From Bacillota bacterium (GTDB lineage Bacteria; Bacillota; Clostridia; Oscillospirales; Ruminococcaceae): a stretch of DNA of 64,000 nt. Every line of letters starts with the position of its first letter. The first letter of the stretch is position 1. The translations under genes were made by a program, and so were the position numbers. Location: contig JAEWLW010000068.1 of the NCBI GenBank assembly GCA_023457355.1, positions 24,413 through 88,412 of the forward strand. Reading direction: 5' to 3'. This document shows, one piece after another, positions 24,275 through 33,330 of this stretch. The notes under the pieces were generated by a model that searched no databases, was not told where the DNA came from, and was given only the letters and a program-made list of their open reading frames with translations.

Positions 24275-26116
24275 ATGACGTTAGATCAGCTCGACCTGCT
24301 GCTTTCGCAGGTGCAAAAGCCTGCCCGCTACACGGCGGGCGAGATGGGCGCAGTGGTCAAAACCTTAACGCCCGGTATGCTGCGCTATGCGTTTTGCTTT
24401 CCGGATTTATACGAGGTTGGCATGAGCCACCTCGGCATGAAAATATTATACGGCCACGCCAACCGCCGGGACGATGTCTGGTGCGAGCGGGTGTTCTCGC
24501 CCGACGCCGACATGCAGACCGCCATGCAGGAGATGGGCGTGCCGCTGTTCGCACTTGAGAGCCTGGACCCCGTCAGGGATTTTGACCTCATCGGCTTCAC
24601 ACTGCAATATGAAATGTGCTACACCGAGGTTTTAAACCTCTTGGATTTGGCCGGTCTGGCAATTCGCGCCTGCGACAGAACCGACCCGTTCCCGCTGGTG
24701 GTGGTGGGCGGGCCCTGCGCTTCCAATCCCGAGCCGCTGGCGGACTTTATTGATCTTGTCTCGCTGGGCGAAGGGGAAGAAGTCTCAGACGAGCTGTTCG
24801 ACCTGTGCATTCAGGCGAAAAGGGAAGGCTGGGCAAAGCCTGAAATACTGCGGCGCGCGGCACAGATACCGGGCATTTATGTGCCGTCGCTTTACGACGT
24901 GACCTATAATGCCGACGGAACCATTCATGCCGTTACCCCGCGCGAGGGCGCGCCGGCCGTGATTTCAAAGCGGGTTGTCACCGATCTGGACAGCGTTTAC
25001 TATCCGGATAACTTTATCGTGCCGTTTCTGGATATTGTGCACGACCGTGCGGTGGTGGAGCTGTTCCGCGGCTGCAACCGCGGCTGCCGTTTCTGCCAGG
25101 CGGGCTTTTTATATCGCCCCATCCGCGAAAAATCGGCTGAGACGGTGGCCAGGGACGCCAAAAACCTGATTGAATCCACCGGCTATGACGAGATTGGCCT
25201 CTCGTCCCTTTCGACGAGCGACTATTGCGGGCTCGAGCCGCTGCTCGATTCGCTGCTGGACTGGACGGAGGAGAAGCATGTCAATCTCTCGCTGCCCAGC
25301 CTGCGCATCGACAATTTTTCGGCGTCGCTGATGGAAAAGGTCACGCGGGTGCGAAAATCCGGCCTGACCTTCGCGCCGGAGGCGGGCACGCAGCGCCTGC
25401 GCGACGTCATCAACAAGAATATCACTGAGCAAAATGTTATGGATACCTGCCGCACCGCTTTTTTAGGCGGTTACATGGCGGTTAAGCTCTACTTTATGAT
25501 GGGCCTGCCCACCGAGACGCTCGACGATATCAAGGGTATCGCCGATCTCGCGCAAAAAGTGGTTGATCTTTACTACAGCATGCCGGAACGCCCCAAGGGC
25601 AAATCGGTGAGCGTCAATATCAGCGTGGCCTGTTTTGTGCCCAAGCCTTATACGCCGTTTGAGTTCGAGCCGCAGGATTCGATGGATGCGCTGCGCGAAA
25701 AGCAGAAATACCTGCTTTCCTGCGTGCGGTCGCGCAAAATCTCGGTCAGCTATCACGACTCGGCCACCAGCGTGGCGGAAGCGGCGCTGGCCCGCGGCGA
25801 CCGCAGGCTGTGTCGGGTCGTGGAGGGCGCGTTCCTTCGCGGCAGCCGTCTTGACGGCTGGGATGAGCACTTTAAGCCGCTGGCCTGGCAGGAGGCGTTT
25901 GAGGAAGCCGGCCTGAACCCCGATTTTTATGCGTGCCGCCGCCGCAGCTATGATGAGATATTTCCGTGGGATCATCTCGACTACGGCGTGACCAAGGCAT
26001 TCTTCATCCGGGAACATCAAAAGGCGATGCAGGCCACCACGACACCCAGCTGCTTTGCCGGGTGCAACGGCTGCGGTGCGCAACGCCTGACGGGAGGAGT
26101 CTGCAAATGTATATAA
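24275..26116 (+). CDS. B12-binding-type radical SAM protein (TIGR03960 family)
   Basis: 613 residues from the ATG at 24275 (GAGGAG 7 nt upstream). An N-terminal cobalamin-binding-like region (CFPDLYEVGMSHLGMKILYG... VVVGGPCASNPEPLADFID) precedes a radical SAM core with cluster motif CNRGCRFCQAG (CxxxCxxC, about residue 270). A C-terminal domain ends in SCFAGCNGCG near an AQRLTGGVCKC tail, suggesting extra metal ligands. The family always pairs with the DUF2344 protein encoded next, overlapping it by 10 nt. In many Firmicutes the pair lies before rng, rplU and rpmA, which are absent here. The reaction is not known to me. Confidence 0.9.
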   Translation: MTLDQLDLLLSQVQKPARYTAGEMGAVVKTLTPGMLRYAFCFPDLYEVGMSHLGMKILYGHANRRDDVWCERVFSPDADMQTAMQEMGVPLFALESLDPVRDFDLIGFTLQYEMCYTEVLNLLDLAGLAIRACDRTDPFPLVVVGGPCASNPEPLADFIDLVSLGEGEEVSDELFDLCIQAKREGWAKPEILRRAAQIPGIYVPSLYDVTYNADGTIHAVTPREGAPAVISKRVVTDLDSVYYPDNFIVPFLDIVHDRAVVELFRGCNRGCRFCQAGFLYRPIREKSAETVARDAKNLIESTGYDEIGLSSLSTSDYCGLEPLLDSLLDWTEEKHVNLSLPSLRIDNFSASLMEKVTRVRKSGLTFAPEAGTQRLRDVINKNITEQNVMDTCRTAFLGGYMAVKLYFMMGLPTETLDDIKGIADLAQKVVDLYYSMPERPKGKSVSVNISVACFVPKPYTPFEFEPQDSMDALREKQKYLLSCVRSRKISVSYHDSATSVAEAALARGDRRLCRVVEGAFLRGSRLDGWDEHFKPLAWQEAFEEAGLNPDFYACRRRSYDEIFPWDHLDYGVTKAFFIREHQKAMQATTTPSCFAGCNGCGAQRLTGGVCKCI

Positions 26117-26763
26117 AAACGGTGCGTATCTTTTTTGGAAAGTCGGGCCGCGCCATTTACATCTCCCACCTGGACCTTATGCGCGCCATGACCCGTGCCT
26201 TTTCGCGCAGCGGGCTGCCTGTGTGGTATACGCAGGGTTTTCACCCGCATTTATACATCACGTTTGCGCTGCCGCTCTCGCTTGGCACCACCGGCCTTTG
26301 TGAATCAATGGACGTTCGCTTGCTGGAAGAGGTTCCCGGCGAAGAAATCGTTTCGCGCTTGAACGCCGCGCTGCCCGAGGGGTTGCACGCCGTCGCAGCG
26401 GGGGAGCCGGTTATGGCGCCCAAGGAGATTATGTGGGCGGATTATCATGTGCACCTGCGCTGTGTTGCCGATGAGGGACAGCAGGCGCTGGCGCGCTTTG
26501 CGGCACTGGACGAAATACCCATGCAAAAACGCAGCAAAAAAGGCATGAAGACGGTGGATATCAAACCGATGCTTCGCGTGCTTTCGGTTGAAGACCTGCC
26601 CGACGGCCTGCTGCTGACATTGCGCTGCCGCGCCGGTGTTGAAATTAACCTGAACCCGACGCTGGCGTTGGATGCACTGTCTGAGCTGACCGGATTTCGG
26701 GCCGACTGGGCAACCACTGAGCGTTTTGCCATTTTAACCGAGGCGCTGGAGGATTTTAAATAA
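26107..26763 (+). CDS. Radical-SAM-associated protein (TIGR03936/DUF2344)
   Basis: 218 residues beginning MYIKTVRIFFGKSGRAIYIS, then SHLDLMRAMTRAFSRSGLPV and YTQGFHPHLYITFALPLSLG, the hallmark of the family. It is the obligate partner of the preceding radical SAM protein; their reading frames overlap by 10 nt, and GGGAGGAG lies before the ATG within the upstream gene. The role is probably RNA or ribosome related, but that is unproven. Confidence 0.9.
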   Translation: MYIKTVRIFFGKSGRAIYISHLDLMRAMTRAFSRSGLPVWYTQGFHPHLYITFALPLSLGTTGLCESMDVRLLEEVPGEEIVSRLNAALPEGLHAVAAGEPVMAPKEIMWADYHVHLRCVADEGQQALARFAALDEIPMQKRSKKGMKTVDIKPMLRVLSVEDLPDGLLLTLRCRAGVEINLNPTLALDALSELTGFRADWATTERFAILTEALEDFK

Positions 26764-26773
26764 AGCCATTATT

Positions 26774-26814
26774 AAAGCGGTCTGCCTGTGCAATAAACGC
26801 AGGCGGGCCGCTTT
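26774..26814. terminator. Bidirectional terminator between converging genes
   Basis: AAAGCGGTCTGCCTG and CAGGCGGGCCGCTTT pair with two mismatches, between the DUF2344 gene and ytvI. Confidence 0.7.
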
Positions 26815-26817
26815 AGC

Positions 26818-27885
26818 TTATTCTGTGCGATAAAGCTTGATTTTCCCGTTTGAATTTAAAAACCGGATGAGCAGCGCCGAGACGGGTGCGGCCAGCATAC
26901 CGGGCAAACCGAAGGTGCACAGCCCGAAAAACATGGCGGTCAGCGTGATAACGGGGTGCAGCCCCAGCGAATCGCCCACCACGTGCGGTTCAATGATGTT
27001 ACGCATCACGGTGATGACCGCATAGAGCACCAGCAATCCGGCGCCCAGAGGCCCGCGGCCGTTGGCAAGCTCAAAAATACCCCACGGGATCAAGATAGCG
27101 CCGGAACCGAGCAGCGGCATGATGTCCAGCAGGGCGATGACGGCGGCAATTTTCCAGAAGCGGTCGATGCGCAGCGCCCAGAGCCCGACAGACAGCTCGC
27201 AGAACGTGATAAACATGATGATGGCGTAGGCACGTGCCAGACGCAACAGGCAGGAGACGAGGAAGTTTTTGATATCCAGCATCATCGGGCGCATTCGGTG
27301 GGGAAGCTGTTGCAGTAAAAACAGCGTCACACGTTGGTAGTCCATTGCGATAGCGAACGAAGAGATAATCATAAAAACAAAACCGACGATGAAAAGAGGC
27401 AGGCCCTTTAAAAAATTGGTGAGCATGGCAATCAGCGAGCTTGAAATACCCGTCACCAGTTCCTCGGTGGCTCTGGAAATCAGCATAAACAACCCTTCGA
27501 GCGAGATGACCGATGCCGGTGCCAGCTGTTGGATGAGCCACAGCAGACGGTCACCCGCCCGCTGCGCCTTGGGCAGCAGGATTTGGGTGTAATATAAGGG
27601 GAAATCCGTCGCCAGATCGGCCAGCTTGCCGATAATCAGCGCTGCCAGAAACCAGAACAGCAAAATTACGGTTGCATAAAACAAAACGCCGACAGCAGCC
27701 AGGGCCAGCTTTGAGCGTGCACGGAACCTGTTCGCCAAATGTTTAAACAGATAGGCCAGCGTCAAACTCAGGAGAAACGGCCAAAACCACGGGAGCAGGA
27801 AACGGACCCCCAGAAAGCACAGCGCCGCAACAATGGCGCAGTAAAGGACACGAATAATAAAGGAAAGTTTATTTTGTTGTTCCAT
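26818..27885 (-). CDS. ytvI: Sporulation integral membrane protein YtvI, AI-2E transporter superfamily
   Basis: 355 residues with about eight hydrophobic segments. The C-terminal pattern ALLDIMPLLGSGAILIPWGIFEL, then EPHVVGDSLGLHPVITLTAMFFGL (split), is the AI-2E/PerM family signature. Closest in kind to YtvI, made in sporulating clostridia and bacilli; a permease role is presumed. I prefer the ATG at 27885, 5-8 nt after AAGGTGG, to a GTG four codons earlier. Confidence 0.85.
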   Translation of the reverse strand: MEQQNKLSFIIRVLYCAIVAALCFLGVRFLLPWFWPFLLSLTLAYLFKHLANRFRARSKLALAAVGVLFYATVILLFWFLAALIIGKLADLATDFPLYYTQILLPKAQRAGDRLLWLIQQLAPASVISLEGLFMLISRATEELVTGISSSLIAMLTNFLKGLPLFIVGFVFMIISSFAIAMDYQRVTLFLLQQLPHRMRPMMLDIKNFLVSCLLRLARAYAIIMFITFCELSVGLWALRIDRFWKIAAVIALLDIMPLLGSGAILIPWGIFELANGRGPLGAGLLVLYAVITVMRNIIEPHVVGDSLGLHPVITLTAMFFGLCTFGLPGMLAAPVSALLIRFLNSNGKIKLYRTE

Positions 27886-28414
27886 ATTTGCCACCACCTT
27901 GGTTGATCATATAAAATAGCCGCAGTGCGATGAAAAGGCAATTGACAAGAAAGAACCCTGTTAAATGCATAAAAATGTTATTTGAATGTTGTGGTATTTT
28001 GACATAATCTATCTTTTGAATGAAAAAAATACAGCAAAAATTGATATAATTTTGAGGTAATAAGAGCAAATAGGATTATTGAAGTTATAATTTCAAAAAA
28101 TAAACTGAAATATACAAATTAGGCTGAAAATCACCGAAAATTAAAATTGCAATAAATAAAGGTCAATGCTATAGTGTTCCTAATCTAAGTACAGACGTTT
28201 CCCGTAGGCGGAATAAAGGGCGCTGGTAGGCTCTTTTGGCCGCGGGTGTTTGTGCCCGGCATTGCCGGTTATTGAAATGCAGGTTCTATAGTTGATTAAC
28301 TTGAAAAACGGCCCGAATTTGAGTGCCTATTTTGTGCTGCAAGGGGCGGACGACGAAGGCAGGCTGCAGGGGCGGGAGTTAATTGACTATATATTGAAAG
28401 GAGTGATCAAAACC
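27886..28414. other. AT-rich intergenic region and leader of the threonine operon
   Basis: The first ~290 bp are strongly AT-rich with no gene. A promoter lies at 28147-28175, and ~230 nt of leader follow, containing a half copy (28254-28288) of the family-3 repeat end (CCCGGCATT...TGAAATGCAGGTTCT). No T-box signature was found. Confidence 0.55.
28147..28175 (+). promoter_or_regulatory. Probable promoter of the ACT-hom-thrB-lysC operon
   Basis: TTGCAA (28147-28152), 17-bp spacer, TATAGT (28170-28175). Confidence 0.5.
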
Positions 28415-28858
28415 ATGTGGACACCCCCAAAATATTTGGTTGTTGAAACAGATATGCTCCCTGAAGTGTTTTCAAAGGTAGTATATGCAAAGCAGCTGCT
28501 GGAAAACGGTGAAACCAACAATATTTCTCACGCGGCCAAAATGGCCGGCATTTCGCGCAGCGCGATCTATAAATATCGCGACGCGGTTTTCCCTTATGTC
28601 CGGGAGATGTCTGGCAAGGTGGTCAGCGTCTATGTGCTGCTGCGCGATAAGCCGGGTATGCTTTCCGGCCTGATTGCCGAACTTTACCGCAACGGCGTCA
28701 ATATTCTGACCATCAATCAGAATATTCCGGTGGACGGTTTGGCGGCGGTGTCGGTTTCCGTCTCGCTGGATGCCACCTGCACCAACGACATGGAGCTGGT
28801 TACGGCCATCAAAAAACTGGAGGGCGTTGTTGAGGCCCGCAAGCTCACCGGCCATTAA
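28415..28858 (+). CDS. ACT-domain protein of the PheB/UPF0735 family
   Basis: 147 residues. The N-terminal half is helical with a putative helix-turn-helix (NNISHAAKMAGISRSAIYKY), the C-terminal half an ACT domain (VVSVYVLLRDKPGMLSGLIA, then LYRNGVNILTINQNIPVDG). In many Firmicutes it precedes homoserine dehydrogenase, as here, and is thought to sense an amino acid and regulate; earlier annotation as chorismate mutase PheB is unsupported by sequence. The ATG at 28415 has AAAGGAGTG upstream, favoured over an in-frame 41-codon extension. Confidence 0.88.
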   Translation: MWTPPKYLVVETDMLPEVFSKVVYAKQLLENGETNNISHAAKMAGISRSAIYKYRDAVFPYVREMSGKVVSVYVLLRDKPGMLSGLIAELYRNGVNILTINQNIPVDGLAAVSVSVSLDATCTNDMELVTAIKKLEGVVEARKLTGH

Positions 28859-28948
28859 AGCGGGTATTTTGTCTTTTATCGGATGCAAATATCCGTCAGG
28901 CGCGCTTTAGGCGCGTTTGATTTCGCAATTTTAGGAGGAAGAGAGTGT

Positions 28949-30172
28949 ATGAAAATCGCAATTATCGGCTACGGTGTAGTTGGTTCCGGCGTGGCGGAGG
29001 TTTTTTATAAAAACCGTTCGCGCATCATCAGTAAAGCCGGAAAAGATCTGGATATTAAATATATTGTCGACATTAAAAGCCTTGCGGGAACGCCGTATGC
29101 GGAAAAAGGCATCACGGATTTTGAAAAGGTTTTAAACGATCCCGAGGTTGGCATTGTCGTTGAGACAATAGGCGGCTTAAAGCCCGCCTATGATTTTTCT
29201 AAGCGCAGTTTGCTGGCCGGCAAACATGTCGTCACCTCCAACAAAGAGCTGGTGGCCACCCACGGTGCGGAGCTTCTGGCCATCGCGAAGGAGAAGAACG
29301 TCAATTACCTCTTTGAAGCGAGTGTCGGCGGCGGCATTCCGGTGCTGCATCCACTGTACCAGTGCCTTGGCAGCGATGACATCACCGAGGTGGCGGGTAT
29401 CTTGAACGGTACCACCAACTTTATCATGACACGGATGAATGAGGATAATATGTCCTTTGAGGATGCGCTGAAATTGGCGCAGAAGAACGGCTATGCCGAG
29501 CAAAACCCTGCCGCCGACGTTGAAGGCAAGGATGCATGCCGTAAAATCTGCATTCTGGCATCCCTGGTTTATGGCAAGCACATTTATCCCGATGAGGTGC
29601 ACACGGTGGGCATCACCAACATTATGCCCAACGACGTCAGCGCCGCATCAAAGGCAGGCTATGCCATCAAGCTGATCGGACGGGTTAAAACGACTGAAAA
29701 GGGCCTGATGGCGATGGTTTCCCCGGCGCTGGTTTCAAAGACCAGCCAGCTTGGTAACGTCACGGATGTTTTTAACGCCGTTTTGGTGCGCGGCTCGGAT
29801 CTTGGCGACGTGCTGTTTTACGGGCGCGGTGCGGGTAAATCGCCTACGGCGGCAGCTGTTATCTCCGACATTGTCGACGCGGCCAGAGCGGGCGGCAACA
29901 TCCCGACGCTTGGCTGGGCGGATGCCGCGCATAACACTCTGATGGATTACCGCAGCGATGTCACGCCGCTGATGCTGCGCGTCGCGGCAAAGGACGAAGC
30001 CGCAGCAGCAGCGCTTTTTGGCTGCGCACAGAAGATTGAAAGTTATTCCAATGACGGCGAGGCCGCATTCATCACGCCGGCGCTTTCGGGCGAAATGGCG
30101 GAGGCCCTGACCGCTCAGGCCGCACAACAAAATGTCTCCATTCTTTCGGCGATTCGCGTATTGGATTATTAA
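28949..30172 (+). CDS. hom: Homoserine dehydrogenase
   Basis: Reduces aspartate semialdehyde to homoserine with NAD(P)H. 407 residues: Rossmann motif IIGYGVVGSGVAE, substrate-site block FEASVGGGIPVLHPLYQCL, ILNGTTNFIMTRM and the ADVEGKDACRKICILASL segment with the catalytic Lys. The C-terminal ~80 residues form a short regulatory region, less clearly an ACT domain than in Bacillus. AGGAGG lies 12 nt before the ATG at 28949. Second gene of the operon. Confidence 0.96.
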   Translation: MKIAIIGYGVVGSGVAEVFYKNRSRIISKAGKDLDIKYIVDIKSLAGTPYAEKGITDFEKVLNDPEVGIVVETIGGLKPAYDFSKRSLLAGKHVVTSNKELVATHGAELLAIAKEKNVNYLFEASVGGGIPVLHPLYQCLGSDDITEVAGILNGTTNFIMTRMNEDNMSFEDALKLAQKNGYAEQNPAADVEGKDACRKICILASLVYGKHIYPDEVHTVGITNIMPNDVSAASKAGYAIKLIGRVKTTEKGLMAMVSPALVSKTSQLGNVTDVFNAVLVRGSDLGDVLFYGRGAGKSPTAAAVISDIVDAARAGGNIPTLGWADAAHNTLMDYRSDVTPLMLRVAAKDEAAAAALFGCAQKIESYSNDGEAAFITPALSGEMAEALTAQAAQQNVSILSAIRVLDY

Positions 30173-30184
30173 GGAGGAACCGCA

Positions 30185-31099
30185 TTGATTACCGTAAAGG
30201 TTCCGGCAACCTCCGCCAATGTTGGTTCCGGATTCGATTCGCTCGGGTTGGCGGTCACGCTTTATAACGAGCTGCACCTTGAGGAATATGAAGGACTGTC
30301 CATCCGGTCGCTCGATCAGGTGGACGTTCCCTGCGATGAGACGAACTTGATCTATACGACGATCAAATCGCTGTATGAGCTGTGCGGAAGGCCGTTTTAC
30401 GGTGTCCGCCTGGGTCAGATCAATAACATTCCGCTTTCGCGCGGGCTGGGCAGCAGCTCGGCGTGTATTATCGGCGGGCTGCTGGCGGCGAACCACATGA
30501 TGAAGTTTCCGTTTTCCCGGCAGGAAATTATCAATCTGGCCGCGTCGATTGAGGGGCACCCCGACAACACCACCCCGGCGCTGCTCGGCGGCTTTGTGGC
30601 GTCGGTTTTCGACAGTGAACGCGTGCATTTTGTCCGGCAGGAGCTGCACGTCGGCATCAAATTCGCCGCGCTCATTCCGGATACCGAGCTGAAAACCTCG
30701 CTGGCCAGAAGCGTCCTCCCGAAGCGCATCAGCCACAAGGACGCGGTGTATAACCTCTCCCGCGCCGCGCTGATGAGCGCCTCGCTGGCGACCGGCAGCT
30801 ATCATAATCTGCGCTGTGCCGCGGGCGACCGACTGCATCAGGACTACCGCCTGCCGCTCATCTCCGGCGCGGAGCGCGCCATGAAGATGATGCAGGAAGA
30901 GGGCGCCTACTGCACCTATATCAGCGGCGCGGGCTCGACGCTGATGGCGATGGTGCCCGGTGAAAAAGAAAACATTTTTTACTCCAGGCTGCGTCCCCGC
31001 TTGGATACCGAAGGCTATAAAAACTGGAAGCTGCTGATGCTGGATGCGGATAACACCGGCGCAATCTGCGTGGAAAGCATCGCATTGCCCGATGATTAA
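30185..31099 (+). CDS. thrB: Homoserine kinase
   Basis: Phosphorylates homoserine for threonine synthesis. 304 residues of the GHMP kinase family: the start ITVKVPATSANVGSGFDSLG, ATP loop PLSRGLGSSSACIIGGLLAA and the C-terminal GAYCTYISGAGSTLMAM. The start is TTG at 30185, 8 nt after AAGGAGG and 12 nt after the hom stop. No thrC is in the window. Confidence 0.96.
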   Translation: MITVKVPATSANVGSGFDSLGLAVTLYNELHLEEYEGLSIRSLDQVDVPCDETNLIYTTIKSLYELCGRPFYGVRLGQINNIPLSRGLGSSSACIIGGLLAANHMMKFPFSRQEIINLAASIEGHPDNTTPALLGGFVASVFDSERVHFVRQELHVGIKFAALIPDTELKTSLARSVLPKRISHKDAVYNLSRAALMSASLATGSYHNLRCAAGDRLHQDYRLPLISGAERAMKMMQEEGAYCTYISGAGSTLMAMVPGEKENIFYSRLRPRLDTEGYKNWKLLMLDADNTGAICVESIALPDD

Positions 31100-31144
31100 A
31101 ATCAGTCATATACTGTTGTAGACTATAAACAGGAGGAAAAGAAG

Positions 31145-32353
31145 TTGGATCTCATAGTACAAAAGTTTGGTGGCACTTCAGTGGCCGACGCCGCGCGTAT
31201 TGAGCATGTTGCAGACATCATTACACGCACCTACGCCGCCGGCCACAACGTTGTCGCGGTGGTTTCAGCGCAGGGCAAATTTACCGATGTGTTGGTCGAC
31301 AAGGCGAACGAGATCAACCCCAAAGCCTCTAAGCGCGAGATGGATGTGCTGCTTGCGGCAGGCGAACAGATTTCCATTGCGCTGCTGGCCATGGCGATTG
31401 AAAAACGCGGGCTGCCGGTGAAATCCTTTTTAGGCTGGCAGGCCGGCTTTGTCACCGACTCCAACTATTCGAACGCGCGCATCCGTAAAATCAACAAGGA
31501 ACGCGTCGAAAACGAGCTGGCAAAGCGCACCATCGTCATCGTGGCGGGCTTCCAGGGCATCAACCGCTATGACGACGTCACCACGCTGGGTCGCGGCGGT
31601 TCCGATACCAGCGCCGTTGCGCTTGCCGCGGCACTCAATGCCAAGAAGTGCCAGATTTACACAGACGTTGAAGGCGTTTTTACCGCTGACCCGCGCCTTG
31701 TCAAAAATGCGGTGAAGCTCAAATCCATCAGTTATGACGAGATGCTCGAACTGGCGTCGCTGGGCGCGCAGGTGCTGCATAACCGTTCGGTTGAAATGGC
31801 AAAGCGCTATAATGTGGATCTTGAGGTCCTTTCAAGCATGGAAGACAAACCGGGCACGATTATTAAGGAGGAAGCCGACATGGAAAAGATGATTATCAGC
31901 GGTGTCGCCAAAGATACAAACATAGCAAAAATTTCAATTTTAGACGTTAAGGATCAACCCGGCTTTGCCTTTAAGATTTTCTCAATGCTGGCAAAGGAAA
32001 AAATCAACGTCGATATCATTTTGCAGGCGGTGGGCCGCAACGGCAACAAGGATATAACCTTTACCGTCGCCAAGGATAACGCCGAACGCGCGGTTCAGGT
32101 GCTCCATGCCAACAAGCACCTCATCGGCATCAAAGATGTGCTTTGCGATACCGAAACCGCGAAGGTCTCCATTGTAGGCGCCGGCATGGAATCGAATCCC
32201 GGGGTTGCCAGCAAGCTGTTCGACGCGCTGGCGCAGGCCGATATTAACATCGATATGGTTTCCACCAGCGAGATCAAAATTTCGGTGCTCATCGCACTGA
32301 AGGATGCTGAACGTGCTGTTATTGCGATTCATGATAAATTCTATAACAACTGA
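31145..32353 (+). CDS. lysC: Aspartate kinase with internal second start
   Basis: Phosphorylates aspartate, the first step to lysine, threonine and methionine. 402 residues: VQKFGGTSVADAARIEHVA, GRGGSDTSAVALAAALNAK and two C-terminal ACT domains (from ~residue 255). The start is TTG after AGGAGG. Inside the gene, AAGGAGGA (31865-31872) stands 7 nt before an in-frame ATG at 31880, which would yield a separate ~157-residue ACT-domain subunit, as in the alpha2beta2 aspartokinase II of Bacillus subtilis. Last gene of the operon. Confidence 0.96.
   Translation: MDLIVQKFGGTSVADAARIEHVADIITRTYAAGHNVVAVVSAQGKFTDVLVDKANEINPKASKREMDVLLAAGEQISIALLAMAIEKRGLPVKSFLGWQAGFVTDSNYSNARIRKINKERVENELAKRTIVIVAGFQGINRYDDVTTLGRGGSDTSAVALAAALNAKKCQIYTDVEGVFTADPRLVKNAVKLKSISYDEMLELASLGAQVLHNRSVEMAKRYNVDLEVLSSMEDKPGTIIKEEADMEKMIISGVAKDTNIAKISILDVKDQPGFAFKIFSMLAKEKINVDIILQAVGRNGNKDITFTVAKDNAERAVQVLHANKHLIGIKDVLCDTETAKVSIVGAGMESNPGVASKLFDALAQADINIDMVSTSEIKISVLIALKDAERAVIAIHDKFYNN
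31865..31882 (+). promoter_or_regulatory. Internal ribosome-binding site for the LysC beta subunit
   Basis: AAGGAGGA, 7 nt, then ATG in frame with lysC (codon 246), at the boundary between the kinase domain and the ACT domains. Confidence 0.75.
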
Positions 32354-32866
32354 TCGTCTTTAAAGAACTTATTCCGCCGCGCATGCGTTTTACCGCTGCC
32401 GGCGGGATTTTTTCTGCCACAAAGGCCACGCGTGTATTTTTTGACTTTAACGCCATTAATTGGATTGTGTATTATAGCCGCGCTACTTAAAAAACGGAGT
32501 TATCTTTGCGGTCTATTTTGCGCCTCGCCGCGTTGTCGTCGCTGGGAGTCACAAAATAACCTCGCTAATCCTGCCTTGATTTCCAAGTACTTTAGCGGCT
32601 ACGCAGGTTGAGGAGATTGGGCAGGCTGAATAGCGCGACCTTGGCATGCCTGAGACGTGCTGGGCTTGCCAAGCCCACACATTGTTTCCATCGACACGAA
32701 CGGCAACCATTTGTTTAAACAAAACAAAGTTGTTTTCAATGAACGCAAGGACAAAGCCTATAAAGAGATTGCTTCGCAGTTGGCTTTTTGCGGGTTTTGC
32801 GTGCGGGTAAGGCAATGTTGGAAAGCCGGTATTGGCACAACAGCAACGTGGGCTGTTCCTGTTTGA
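32354..32866. other. Gene-poor region after lysC
   Basis: A terminator (32372-32413) ends the operon. The remaining ~450 bp have only short frames on both strands without starts, sites or recognisable products; it may be decayed coding sequence belonging to the fragment at 32867-33041. Confidence 0.5.
32372..32413 (+). terminator. Terminator after lysC
   Basis: TTCCGCCG pairs with CGGCGGGA (one G-U pair) across a 20-nt loop that can fold further, then T6. Confidence 0.6.
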
Positions 32867-33041
32867 ATATCAGTCATTGGGGCAAAATTTGTGCTCACAA
32901 GGCTGGCGGTCACTATTCCGGGTATCGTTCTGATTGCTTACACGCTTTCTAAAATGATTTTCCGGTGAAGAACTGAAGGACATTGACGCAATTCTGAGAA
33001 AATGCTCTCCTGAGCGGGCGCGCAATAACGCCATAAAATAA
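32867..33041 (+). pseudogene. C-terminal fragment of a transporter, probably GPH/MFS sugar symporter, frameshifted
   Basis: Conceptual translation gives a hydrophobic helix (VLTRLAVTIPGIVLIAYTL) and, after a one-base shift near 32961, SGEELKDIDAILRKCSPER and a stop. A last membrane helix followed by 'l..eel..I..iL..r' resembles the C-terminus of glycoside-pentoside-hexuronide symporters. There is no start, no upstream coding part and no site, so it is a relic. Confidence 0.4.
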
Positions 33042-33077
33042 AAGGCATATCTTCTTTGAACGGAAGATATGCCTTTT
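33040..33077. terminator. Bidirectional terminator
   Basis: AAAGGCATATCTTC and its complement around a 7- to 8-nt loop, with A and T runs. It lies 11 nt beyond the stop of the small membrane protein gene. Confidence 0.85.
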
Positions 33078-33087
33078 AGCATTCGGA

Positions 33088-33315
33088 TTATTCTTCGGGC
33101 GGCGATTGGTTTTCAACTTGCAAATGCGCCGTTTTCTTTTCCAGCGCTTCAATCCTGGCATCCAAGTGCATAAAAAGGGTGATCAAAATTGCCAGCAGCA
33201 GCGCTGCCAAAAATATGATCGCCCCAATGTTATCCATCAGTAATCCGGCAAAAAAGAAAGTGAAGACAAAGCACAGAATCAGACAGATAAAAAATGTGCC
33301 TAAAAAATTTTTCAT
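33088..33315 (-). CDS. Small two-helix membrane protein of unknown function
   Basis: 75 residues with two hydrophobic helices (about 4-25 and 30-50), then a heptad-like tail LDARIEALEKKTAHLQVEN likely to form a coiled coil. It looks like LapA-type small membrane proteins only in layout. AGGTGATAAA lies before the ATG. It is 15 nt downstream of the DinB-family gene, on the same strand, and is followed by a strong terminator. Confidence 0.65.
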   Translation of the reverse strand: MKNFLGTFFICLILCFVFTFFFAGLLMDNIGAIIFLAALLLAILITLFMHLDARIEALEKKTAHLQVENQSPPEE

Positions 33316-33330
33316 TTTATCACCTCAGCC

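Noticed and set aside
28182..28414. Possible T-box or amino-acid riboswitch in the threonine operon leader
   Set aside because: No T-box core (AGGGTGG.ACCGCG) or terminator/antiterminator pair was found; the leader contains part of a dispersed repeat.
29735..30838. 367-codon minus-strand frame
   Set aside because: Spans antisense of hom and thrB; both sense genes are unmistakable.
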